Assembly (NCBI GenBank): GCA_013407085.1
Contig: JACCGJ010023909.1
Coordinates: 53,225-117,224 of the forward strand
Reading direction: 5' to 3'
DNA length: 64,000 nucleotides
DNA from: Atriophallophorus winterbourni
Taxonomy: Eukaryota > Platyhelminthes > Trematoda > Plagiorchiida > Microphallidae
Within the stretch, counting starts at the first letter, position 1, and each line of letters opens with the position of its first letter. Below the pieces are notes generated by a model. The model was given only the letters and a program-made list of their open reading frames with translations. It ran no database searches and was not told the DNA's origin. Positions 48,601 through 56,800 of the stretch are shown here, in pieces. The translations under genes were made by a program, and so were the position numbers.

Positions 48601-50611
48601 CGAATGCCCATGGACCAGGTCCACCTGCTCGCGAATCAAAATGTCTCGAATGAGGGAGAGTGTCCCGAATAGAGTGAAGAAAATGGTTTGCTTGTAAAAC
48701 GGGACCAGTGGCAAATAATAAACCTGTGAAAAATGCGGTCGCATTAGTGGCAATCGTCATTCGCTAGCGGAAGGGTTAGGAGCAAAGCTGATAGTTGAGA
48801 AAATTTTGATTATAGGACATCTCGAAATGGAAAGTTTATAAGTAGAAAATATTCAGCTTCATGGATCACAGTTCAACCATTGTTCCATTTTGAAGACATG
48901 AGGTAAACGTGATAATGGTTAAGATTTTTGTCAAGAATTTTCAACAAAGGACGATCCAATCTTGGTAGTCTTGATTGGAAATGTGCATTTCCGATCACCG
49001 CCGTAGATGTCAGAGCTCGTTATTCGTGATGTGGGCATCCGGTTAAAGTCTACCACGGATGTGCATCTCAAGCACACGAGCATATTACGCTATAAAACAC
49101 TTTGCATAGCTAAATAGTAACTGGTCGACCTGTCAAGCAAAATCAAGTGAGTTTCTAGGCCTGGGCAATCGGATAGTGTCTCAGCCACGCAGAGTCTCTG
49201 GCTGTGCAGCACCTTGCTTGGATCCAGGAATGTGATTTAATCCATGCATCCATGCAAGATGGGTAACATGTAGTGATAACCATGAACTTGGCGGACAGAG
49301 CTCACAAAAAAGTGGAAAACTATGAAAAGTATTAGTATAACGGTACATGTGTTGCTCACATCATCCCAACACATTACTTTGTTCATCCATAAGCGCCTTG
49401 AGGGCTTGACCAGGAATCACTATGTGATTCTATGTTTGAACATCGTAGTTCGTTGTACGAACCCTATGCAACAGTGGCATTCAAGTATAACCTTGTTTAC
49501 CATTTATCCACTGTTTCAAGGCTCACTGAACCTAATCTTACTATCTCCACCTGATGACGGCAAACAGCCAGAAACCGGTAGTGTAGTGTAATTTCGGAGG
49601 ATGTGAGCAACACATTACATTGTTCATCCATAAGCGTCTTGAGTGCATGACCAGGAATCACTATATGATTCTGTGTTTGAAAACAGTGGTTATATTTGTG
49701 ACTACTCATCCGTGCCAAGCTCATCGAAGTATTCACAAAGTCAATCACGACGGTCCATAATGGAAGCACTCCCACCCGAAGCGGAGGATATGCACTGCTG
49801 ATGAGCTCAAATAAGAGCGAAACTAGAGTCTAGTGCTTCCATTATGGACCGTCGTGATCAACTTTGTGAATAGTTCGATGGGCTTGGTACGGATGAGTAG
49901 TCACAAATATAAACATCATATTCTCCAAATGTCGCTTAAACAACACAATCAGGTGTTAGCTTACATGGGAATACCTGACACGGAGATCAGTTCGGTTGGG
50001 CAAACACAACAGATGTTGTTGGCTCCTTCTGGATTGGTGGGGCAAACAAAGCTACTCAAATGTGCCAGTCTGGAGAACAGTTCATAAACGATTAACTGCG
50101 ATCGGTCAAATGGTGGACGGTAAGCCAGGTCGTTAAGGCATGGGACTACAATGGTGATGGTCGGGGGCTCGTATCCCACCCGAAGCAGAGGATATGCACT
50201 GCTGATAAGCTCCAATATGAACAAAACTAGAGTCCAGTGCTTTCATTGTGGACCGCCGTTATCAACGATGTGAATAGTTCAATGGGCTTGGCACGGATGA
50301 GTAGTCACAAATATAAACATCATATTCTCCAAATATCGTTTAAACAGAGTGGTTCGTTGCGCGAAGCTTATGTAACAGTAGTATACAAGTATAATTTTTG
50401 TTTATGACGGTACAAGTTATTCGAAACCAACACAGGTGTTTACCTTCAACCCAGATGTCATATGTCGTATACCTTGACGAGGTTGATCATCGGGTCCGTA
50501 CCCGTGTGAAATTACAATCACCCGGTGTCCTCGTCGAATTAGGCACTGCGCAAGTGAGTATATGTGAGTCTCCACGCCGCCGACATTGGGATAGAAAAAA
50601 TCGCAGACCAT
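36495..50611 (-). CDS. PIGA: PIGA, GPI N-acetylglucosaminyltransferase catalytic subunit (nine coding exons)
   Basis: Catalyses transfer of GlcNAc from UDP-GlcNAc to phosphatidylinositol at the ER, the first step of GPI-anchor synthesis, in complex with other PIG subunits. Exons on minus: 50611-50444, 48723-48601, 47688-47397, 44888-44781, 44704-44598, 42071-41989, 40920-40734, 39670-39507, 36609-36495. All introns are GT-AG and phases agree (0,0,1,1,0,2,0,2), giving 448 residues from the first Met against 484 in human. The N-terminus has [17 protein letters not shown]. The GT4 motif is [10 protein letters not shown] (ExxxxxxxE), and GGDGPKR lies in the donor-binding fold. The C-terminus has one membrane segment near [20 protein letters not shown]. 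An acceptor (CTTGAACAG) ends one base before the first ATG, so a 5' exon may exist. The long introns are packed with repeats. Confidence 0.93.
37150..37620 (+). repeat. RTE-like LINE 5'-region fragment (PIGA intron)
   Basis: Matches the 5' region at 3300-3010 (minus), with TGCGTCTTAAATAGCC and GAGGAAAATCC...AGAGTCCC blocks, and the window's right end in reverse. Antisense to PIGA. Confidence 0.65.
38225..38330 (-). repeat. LINE 3'-end relic
   Basis: CGACATCGA/CCATGG/TGTGATGT blocks on minus match the 3' UTR of the LINE at 58582 and 61815. Confidence 0.5.
38501..38543 (-). ncRNA. Penelope-type hammerhead (family 2), core mutated
   Basis: As the 39194 copy, but the core reads CCGACGA (U4 to C). 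Stems are intact. Confidence 0.75.
39194..39236 (+). ncRNA. Penelope-type hammerhead ribozyme (family 2), best copy
   Basis: Stem I UUGGU/ACCAA, core CUGACGA, one extra A, stem II GCUUCUG/CAGAAGC (seven pairs, loop UAU), GAAA, then ACGU with U17. Stem III has no room for a loop in one molecule. ACGU is self-complementary, so a dimer would be needed. The extra A before stem II departs from the canonical layout. Confidence 0.75.
39507..39670 (-). CDS. PIGA: PIGA coding exon 8
   Basis: [15 protein letters not shown] then [19 protein letters not shown] and LTFDRLLK. Acceptor TTTTTTACTAG, donor CG/GTAACC, phase 2. Confidence 0.92.
40575..40616 (+). ncRNA. Degenerate hammerhead (family 1)
   Basis: AUCCAC and CUGACGA are kept and preceded by the CACTGTTTCAAG block, but stem II and GAAA are broken. 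Antisense in a PIGA intron. Confidence 0.6.
40734..40920 (-). CDS. PIGA: PIGA coding exon 7
   Basis: [19 protein letters not shown] to PRVAEA. Acceptor TTTCCCTAG, donor GCA/GTGAGT. Confidence 0.93.
41989..42071 (-). CDS. PIGA: PIGA coding exon 6 (ExxxxxxxE motif)
   Basis: 83 bp: [17 protein letters not shown] then [11 protein letters not shown]. Acceptor TTTTCCAG, donor GG/GTGAGT, phase 2. Too short to appear as an open frame of note; found by following the family. Confidence 0.92.
42840..43075 (+). mobile_element. Penelope-like 3'-end relic
   Basis: Contains AATAGGCTGTTTA and the ATCGCGTTCCTTG block, then a hammerhead relic at 42979-43024 (CUGGCGA; GAAA lost) and the following ACCGATT...TACAAA sequence, in the same order as 36080-36230. 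Confidence 0.6.
44598..44704 (-). CDS. PIGA: PIGA coding exon 5
   Basis: [19 protein letters not shown] to DPQQVRD. Acceptor TTTTCCTAG, donor GAT/GTGAGT, phase 0. Confidence 0.93.
44781..44888 (-). CDS. PIGA: PIGA coding exon 4
   Basis: [18 protein letters not shown] to LRFIIG, the start of the GT4 donor-binding half. Acceptor CCGAAACAG, donor CG/GTGAGT. Confidence 0.93.
45203..45260 (-). repeat. CR1 3'-tail relic
   Basis: AGATTCAAGATT and the sequence after it resemble the 3' UTR end of the CR1 copy at 7320. Weak. Confidence 0.35.
46284..47152 (-). mobile_element. pogo/Tigger-like DNA transposon relic
   Basis: Terminal inverted repeats of about 23 bp (CAGTGGAACCC at the left, the reverse of GAGTGGAACCC at the right, each followed within 12 bp by ACAACGAA) are flanked by TA on both sides. 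Near 46735-46600 on minus a broken frame starts [16 protein letters not shown] and continues [20 protein letters not shown] and KSTLSTFL, the CENP-B-type helix-turn-helix of pogo-group transposases. The DDE domain is absent and the ends are only 869 bp apart, so it is an internally deleted, dead copy. It lies in a PIGA intron. Confidence 0.8.
47397..47688 (-). CDS. PIGA: PIGA coding exon 3
   Basis: 292 bp. It carries [35 protein letters not shown] and [15 protein letters not shown]. Donor ATG/GTGAGC, phase 1. Confidence 0.93.
48601..48723 (-). CDS. PIGA: PIGA coding exon 2
   Basis: 41 codons: [12 protein letters not shown] to [11 protein letters not shown]. Acceptor TTCACAG, donor G/GTAAGT, phase 0 at both ends. 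Confidence 0.92.
49346..49700 (+). mobile_element. Hammerhead retroposon partial tandem (family 1b), 241 bp period
   Basis: TTGTTCATCCATAAGCG occurs at 49379 and again 241 bp later, with the hammerhead at 49545 between. A further body fragment (CGTTGCGCGAAGC near 50340-50405) lies next to the PIGA exon 1 donor. Antisense to PIGA. Confidence 0.8.
49545..49586 (+). ncRNA. Hammerhead ribozyme (family 1b), intact core
   Basis: Stem I CUCCAC/GUGUAG (one mismatch), CUGAUGA, stem II GGC/GCC with loop AAACA (10.1/11.1 is C-A), GAAA, ACCGGU, A17. Confidence 0.8.
49792..49836 (+). ncRNA. Hammerhead ribozyme (family 3), intact core
   Basis: Stem I GCACUG/UAGUGC, CUGAUGA, stem II GCUC/GAGC with loop AAAUAA, GAAA, stem III region ACUAGAGU, C17. 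Confidence 0.85.
50196..50240 (+). ncRNA. Degenerate hammerhead (family 3)
   Basis: Stem I GCACUG/CAGUGC is perfect, but the core is CUGAUAA and GAAA is AAAA. Inactive. Confidence 0.75.
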
Positions 50612-50612
50612 G
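50444..50612 (-). CDS. PIGA: PIGA coding exon 1 (start exon or second exon)
   Basis: Begins after an acceptor ending in CAG at 50613. ATG at 50611 opens [18 protein letters not shown]. The donor AAG/GTAAAC ends it in phase 0 after TSGLK. If an upstream coding exon exists, the Met is internal. Confidence 0.9.
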
Positions 50613-51136
50613 CTGTTCAAGAGGGGACAAATATAAATAGAAGACGAATATGTACACAATGAATGGACGCGGCGAAGTGAGATTGCACGAAGACATCCTG
50701 ATTATGTAGTCGGTCAGGAGCATAGCCAAAACACGTACACAAACCATAAGAAAACACGAAACGATGAAAATGACCAACTACATGCTATTTCCCACAACGA
50801 TTTCAGAGCACACTCCGCAGTAACAAAAACGTTACACTGATTAAAACTACCCGGCCATTAAATAGGCCGTGCTTGGCCTTAATTTTTCGACGCATGTTTC
50901 TTTTTTCTGTCATCAAGTAATCCTTTTGTGGTTAAATATGTTTCTAGGAGAACCAAGGAAATTCTACGACCCACACGCTTTATATGGAATGCACTTTTTA
51001 TATTTTGAAGCATGGAATTTTCGCGAGGCTGGTTGGCGATAATTCAAATGTATAGTGAAGAAGCAGGATTGGAAAATATCTTACACGATGCGATTACCAT
51101 CACAACGCTTGATGTTGCTGGTATGATATGGTGTGC

Positions 51137-51353
51137 AAGCCGAAGCCTGATCCAGGCAAAGTGTGGCACAGTCGGAGAGTGAACGTGGGCTAAGATACTG
51201 TCAGGTTGCCCAGACCTATACAGATATGAGAAAGGAAATGGAAATAGTAGTGAGACTCCAGCATGTTTCAGCATGCAGCTCACTACCGGTGGCCAATCAG
51301 TTTAGCAAGCTGTTAACCGTATAGCACAGAAGTGCTGCATCATTGCGCATCCA
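51137..51353 (+). repeat. SINE-like dispersed repeat, copy 1
   Basis: Begins CCTGATCCAGGCAAAGTG, includes ACGTGGGCTAAG and CAGCTCACTACC, and ends GCATCATTGCGCATCC. Repeated 430 bp downstream in direct orientation, and in reverse at 62260 and 63225. No ribozyme core. Confidence 0.75.
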
Positions 51354-51566
51354 TGTTGCTGGTAGACGAAACTGAAGCTCTTTTGAATTGAAAATTGGAC
51401 AGGCAATGTATAGTTATTTATAAAAGTATCAAGTTTTATTTTCTATGCGTTCATTGTATTCGATAAATTATTATTATTTGCCGAAAATTTGTTCAAAGGA
51501 AAAAACCTATACTCTTCTTCAAAACTGAACCCTTTGATCAGAGTTATGATACGACGGTACGAAAGC

Positions 51567-51784
51567 ACAAGTCTGATCCAGGCAAAGTGCCGCGCAGTCA
51601 GAGACTGCACGTGGGCTAAGTTACTGTAGGTTGTCTAGGCCTAGACAGATATGAGGAAGAAAAATGAACAGGAAATGGTAGTGAGACTACAGCCTGTTTC
51701 AGCATACAGCTCACTACCTCTGACCAATCAATTTAGCACGGTGTTAGCCGCATAGCACGAAGTACTGCACGATTGCACATCCGT
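51567..51784 (+). repeat. SINE-like dispersed repeat, copy 2
   Basis: Direct copy of 51137-51353 with scattered differences. The intervening sequence is unrelated AT-rich DNA. Confidence 0.75.
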
Positions 51785-51799
51785 GCACATTTGATCAGA

Positions 51800-53440
51800 T
51801 TTGCGAGACGTTTTGTCACGGCGCTTCGATTGTTTGCCTTCAACTGAGCGCCCATCGCAACGATTGAAATTGAGAACGAAAGTATCAATCATTCAATTAG
51901 AACCAGTGTAAAATCAGGAGCCGAGAAACTGTGGCAAGCGAGATCTGACCTTGAAATCAAAGACAGATAAAATTCATATGAAGAAGCACGCCAACCGTCA
52001 ATGCGCTCCAATGTGGATGGTTTACTCGCGTGTAACTGCAACGTCAATCCACTGTGCACCGAAATAATCACAAATGATGATCAGTAATTAAAACAACATA
52101 ACAAGTTAGGGTGAACAGATTTTAATCCAAAAGACGTAATTGGTGGTTAACGGATAATGCAAAAATAACAAATACTACATACGCGATGCTCAGGTGACGC
52201 CCATCCTTCTTCCAGTTTAGGTAGTCATAGGCCATTAGCCTGAAAAATCAGAGAGAAGCATTGATGTGTCTAAATCAATCAAAATTAGGGCGCATGATTG
52301 ATGTAATGTAAGATGAGCGCTACAGAACACAGCATTAAACAAATTCATGTTGTACAACCGAGAAAACGTAAGCTTACAAATATGCAGAATATTTCAAATT
52401 GAAGGTACCTAACATGATGGATCTTTTTGGAGTGTCCGCTTAACCTTGCATGTTGCCAAGTGGATTGACGAGGAAAGCTTGTTGTGATGCATGGCAGTGA
52501 AAGCCGCAAGGAAAGTGCTGTGATGATGTCGTTCCACTTGATTGAATGCGTTCCATTCGACGTGTAGGCACCACATTCCAGTTTGTTTGTGTTCGCTCTG
52601 CGCTGAAATCCCTAGTTCAATAAGCCCTACACTTTGCCGTCTTTTAGGATTTTACTTTTTCACGGTTATATGACAGTTAAGCATTCGGCACATGCACCAA
52701 ACGACGTCGCATCACTATATATGCATATTATAATAATCTGGCGTAGATACGTTATCGTTCTGGTATCTCTGTGTACGGATTCGTACGCCCATAAATTTTT
52801 TTGGTGGCAGTCATACTGTGCACCTCTTCGCTACGTGATTGATTTATCTTAAACGCTGTCAAAATGAACGGCAAAAACCTGTTGCGGATGAATGCTGGAA
52901 GAACAATTCTTCCTGGTGTGGCACTCCTTACTTGCGATACATGTATTGACGAGGTCCATACATCACACCTCATACTAGTTGCGCTTAATTCTCAGCGGAT
53001 TCTGTGGCTACGCATCATTGTAATCCAGCTATTATCGTGAAAATTGCTTGTTGCTGAGAATGTACACATAGCTGGCGATTTAAATGGGTTATAGTGACAA
53101 GAGGAACAATCCACTAAACGTTATAGCGGGCAAGCGATCCTTAAAACATACAACCCACAAAAGTGAAATGGCATATTAGATACTAGTTTAGTGAACTTCT
53201 ATTTCTAAGTCCTCGACAATAAATAAAAACCCAATAAACAAAAAATGGAGAAAATTTCAACGACCACACATGGATTACAATCCCAAGCACAACGCTGTGT
53301 GAGTCAAGCACAAACGATGCGATATGCAAATAAGGCAAGCATTGTTGTAAAAGGAATTCATCATTATCAACCGATTTGTTTAAATTAATCACAGATAATA
53401 CAAAGTCATTTAGGAATTGGATTTCGATGAAAGACGTGGA
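51800..53440. other. Intergenic DNA between PIKFYVE and PIGA
   Basis: No exon recognised. A 5' exon or promoter of PIGA may lie here or nearer to 50620. Confidence 0.4.
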
Positions 53441-53445
53441 TGTAA

Positions 53446-53811
53446 TCAATTGGGTTGGTTCGATTCGCTAGGACAAGCAGCACGGCGAGTCTCCCAAACT
53501 TCCGCATGCTCTGCAACGCTATCGTACCACTGATCCGGAACCAGCGGGAAATAATTGTCCATTTGCATGAGAAACCGTTCCCGGTAGAGATCCGGTGTGA
53601 GAATAGTCGGTGGCGGTGCTTGTGCGCTGGTGATGGTCTGTTTGATCATCATTTCCACTCGCTTGTCGAAGGTGAATTTGCGCATATAATCGATCAGGCC
53701 GATCACAAGTTGATTGGTCAATCGATCCACACCAACTAACAGAGAATAATCCATGATGAACAAATTAGCCAGGAATTCCGTGTCCACAGTGAGGCAGTGG
53801 GAAAGCGCATT
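53446..53811 (-). CDS. PIKFYVE: PIKFYVE last exon, kinase C-lobe
   Basis: NALSHCLTVDTEFLANLFI, MDYSLLVGVDRLTNQLVIGL, IDYMRKFTFDKRVEMMIKQT, ILTPDLYRERFLMQMDNYF, then a 32-residue tail past the usual VPDQW end and a stop. Acceptor CATTCCTTCCAG. Confidence 0.93.
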   Translation of the reverse strand, partial: NALSHCLTVDTEFLANLFIMDYSLLVGVDRLTNQLVIGLIDYMRKFTFDKRVEMMIKQTITSAQAPPPTILTPDLYRERFLMQMDNYFPLVPDQWYDSVAEHAEVWETRRAACPSESNQPN

Positions 53812-56800
53812 CTGGAAGGAATGAGAGAGAGGAATGAGGGGATCGCATATTCTGGCAAAATACGCAAAGCTATATGTTGAGGCATCAGCTATAGTCCGCT
53901 TTGAAGTGGTGTTGCCCAGAATTGAATTAGGAAATCATGCACAGACGATAACACGACCGATTTCATGCTGTTCGAACTTATCAGGTAAGGAGTGTATGAT
54001 CAGGATCTGCGGGTGTTGAAACAGATTGCCTCACCGAGACTCTATGTTTAGTGTGATAAAAGGTAAGCAACTCCAAGAAATGCAGCAATGAAAGAGGCAA
54101 AACTTTCTGTATTTATCTAACACTGCAGTAATCAGCTATTCGCACACGGTACCGCAGTTCACAGAAACAGATAGTTGTAGAATGGTGTTTTGGAGAGTTT
54201 GTTCATGTTTTGTGTCTACCCAAGTCTTTCGAAATATTCACAAAGCTTATCACAACGGTCGACATTGGAAGCACTGGACTCGAGTTTCGCTCTTATTAGA
54301 GCTCACCAGCAGTGCATATCCTGTCTCGGGTCTGACTCGAAACCAGGATCTTCACCATTGTAGTTTCATGCCTTACGGCCTGAGCTACCGACCCCCGTTT
54401 GACCGATCGCTAATAAGTCTTCGTGAATGACTGGCACATTTGAGTAGCGTCATGCCCGACCAGTCGAGAAGGAGCCAGCAACAAGTATTGTGGTCGTCCA
54501 ACCGATCTGATCTCCTCGTCAGACGAGGCCGTATGGCATGAGACTACAATGGCGGTTTCGAGTCAGACCCGAGACAGGATACACACTGCTGATAAGCTCT
54601 AATAAGAGCGAAACTCGAGTCCGGTGCTTCCAATGTCGACCGCTGTGATAAGCTTTGTGAATATTTCCAAAGACTTGGTACTGATGAGTAGATACAAAAA
54701 CAGATAGTTGTACTCGCAACTTAGAAGCAGGACGCGTGTAGACGTTGAAAGAGCGAACACGAATGTAGGAAGGTTTAACTCACAACTCCAGTGCATACAA
54801 ATTTTCCCATCAGCTGGCGTACAAAACCAAAAACATTGGTCTGAGTTGCGCCTAGCTCAAAGTAGATTGGATAATAAATTTGTTTGTCGTCGAAATTCAC
54901 CAAAAATCATTAGAACGATGATGTAACTGCAGAGTATGAACAGAATCATTGACTAAATAGAAGTGCTGTGACAATACAATACATGTAAATGACCCTGATC
55001 GAAAATAGGTGTACCTTTGAATGAACCCGCAAATACAACGGATCGTCGACGGATGCGTTCAACAAGTTTTGATCCAACAACACGGGCGCTGCTTGCTGGC
55101 GGTCTGCTTCACGCCTGCCATTGGCTCTACCCGTGGGACGAAATTCTGTCTCGGACTCCACTTTGTTCTCCTCGACCAAACGTTTCCGAAGAGATCCTTT
55201 CAAGTCGTAGATGGCAGCGAGTTGAACACGATCGTGGAACAAGTTTTCCATGACGAGAACGTCGAATCGATGCGCTTCGCCCGTTAGGTTGTTGCGGAAA
55301 CCGACGTGGAAGATACCCAGGATACGAGAAAGAAGGCAGAGGCGCTATATGACAGTGGAAGCAAGTAGTGTGAACACGAATTAAAGGATGAGTAACATAA
55401 TATTCAGACGATGTTAACGCTGGTCACATAAAAGGCAGAAATACTTCGACGCGTGTATGGAGTAGGGTGCCATTAATAATTTGTAATATGAGTTTATTTT
55501 TTTCGACTGCTCATCTGTGCCAAGCCCATCGAAGTATTCACAAAGTTGATCACGATGGTCCATAATGGAAGCACTGGACTTGAGTTTCGCTCTTATTTGA
55601 GCTTATCAGCAGTGCGTATCCATTCGCTTCAAGTGGGATATGCAATGCTGATGAGCTCAAATAAAAGCGAAACTCGAGTCCAGTGCTTCCATTATGGACT
55701 GTCGTAATGAGATTGGCACGGATAAGTAGTCACAAATGTAATATGTGTATCCGCACAGGTAGCGAATCTCATGAAGTGATTTCGAAAGTCGAGTTGCTGG
55801 AATGAGGTGGAGTCGTGAACACATCACCCTGCATCCCGAAAATATATTGAAAACCTAGTTCAAAAAAGCGACACCGCTTGACTAGGTGTGGATCGGTCTC
55901 GTTGAGCTGGCAGTCAATTGTTTTGCTTCAACTGGGGATAAGTATGATATGACCCAGACAACAACACAGTGATAATGTGCACTTCCAAAGTAATCCCAGT
56001 TTGGTTCATGGTTATGGGTTTAACGCCATTAAACATGTGTTTGGACACATGTGATTGAACAGGTTGGTCGTACCAGTCTTATCCATGCAAGCATGCAAGC
56101 GCTATTTGTTAACCATTCCTCCACTGTTTCAAGCGCGTGCGGATCCTCATCTTATTGTCCCTACCTGATGAGTGCAGACAGCACGAAACCGGCCGTGGGG
56201 TGTGTGTGATGGAAATGCAAGCAAATGAATATTTTAATCCAAGTTTAGTTATTTGAAATTGACAACCATAGAATCAGAACAAAGATCTATTGCGAACGTA
56301 CACCTATGTGGATCCAGAAAGGGAGATTATGTCATGTTAAAAATCACCGCACTACCAGTGCAGCTAACAAAATAGCTCAGCAAGAAGTTCGTTATTCGAC
56401 ATGTAGATTATCGTCACACGGGAGTTAACAGTAGGCAAACACAAACAATGAAACCTATGACTTAAGTAGACGAAAAAAGAAAGCTAATCGGAAAGCATCA
56501 ATCATTAACCTGGATTGGGTCTGAATAAACACATATTTGATAGGACGAGATGCCATATTGAGCACCTTTATACTGAAGCTCTTTAAAAGCTGGCATGAAT
56601 CCGTTCAATAAGGTGGGTGAGCAGAGAAAACTACAATCCGATGGCCAACAGCCTTGACTGCTTCTGTATGCAAATCCAAAATGCACGATTCTTTACAACA
56701 CGTAAGCTAGCGGTTCAATTGATGTTGATTTCGCCCGTCTATCGTAAAAGTTCGGGCATACCGTTGCACATTCATGCATCAGGTTATTTAAGATTGGCTA

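Larger units (their letters stand above)
49700..50345 (+). mobile_element. tRNA-derived SINE with hammerhead (family 3), 404 bp tandem
   Basis: Ribozymes at 49792 and 50196 are 404 bp apart and both are followed by the same tail (ATGAGTAGTCACAAATATAA). The second unit has a tRNA-like head near 50115-50180. Left of the first ribozyme, 49700-49775 is an inverted copy of the tail, ending within a few bases of the position corresponding to the cleavage site. In PIGA intron 1, antisense. Confidence 0.8.
54225..54690. mobile_element. Inverted pair of hammerhead SINE copies (family 3) with tRNA-like head
   Basis: Arms of about 165 bp (54225-54400 and 54530-54690) are inverted copies, with a leader sequence between. 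The minus copy has a clear tRNA-like head: GGGTC at 54394, A box TAGCTCAGGCCG (54387-54376), B box GGTTTCGAGTC (54344-54334), 31 nt apart, then GACCC to close the acceptor stem. The hammerhead follows the B box. Confidence 0.85.
55505..55740. mobile_element. Palindromic pair of family 3 hammerhead copies
   Basis: Arms of about 110 bp meet at 55616-55641. Both ribozymes face outward and are followed by the same tail (CAGTGCTTCCATTATGGAC). It lacks the tRNA-like head, so only the ribozyme and tail are duplicated. In a PIKFYVE intron. Confidence 0.82.

Noticed and set aside
54334..54394. Functional tRNA gene
   Set aside because: A and B boxes are present but the arms do not fold as a full tRNA and the sequence continues into a SINE with a ribozyme.
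54515..54540. CTGACGA on minus within the SINE loop
   Set aside because: Part of a small GC hairpin; lacks GAAA and a cleavage triplet.
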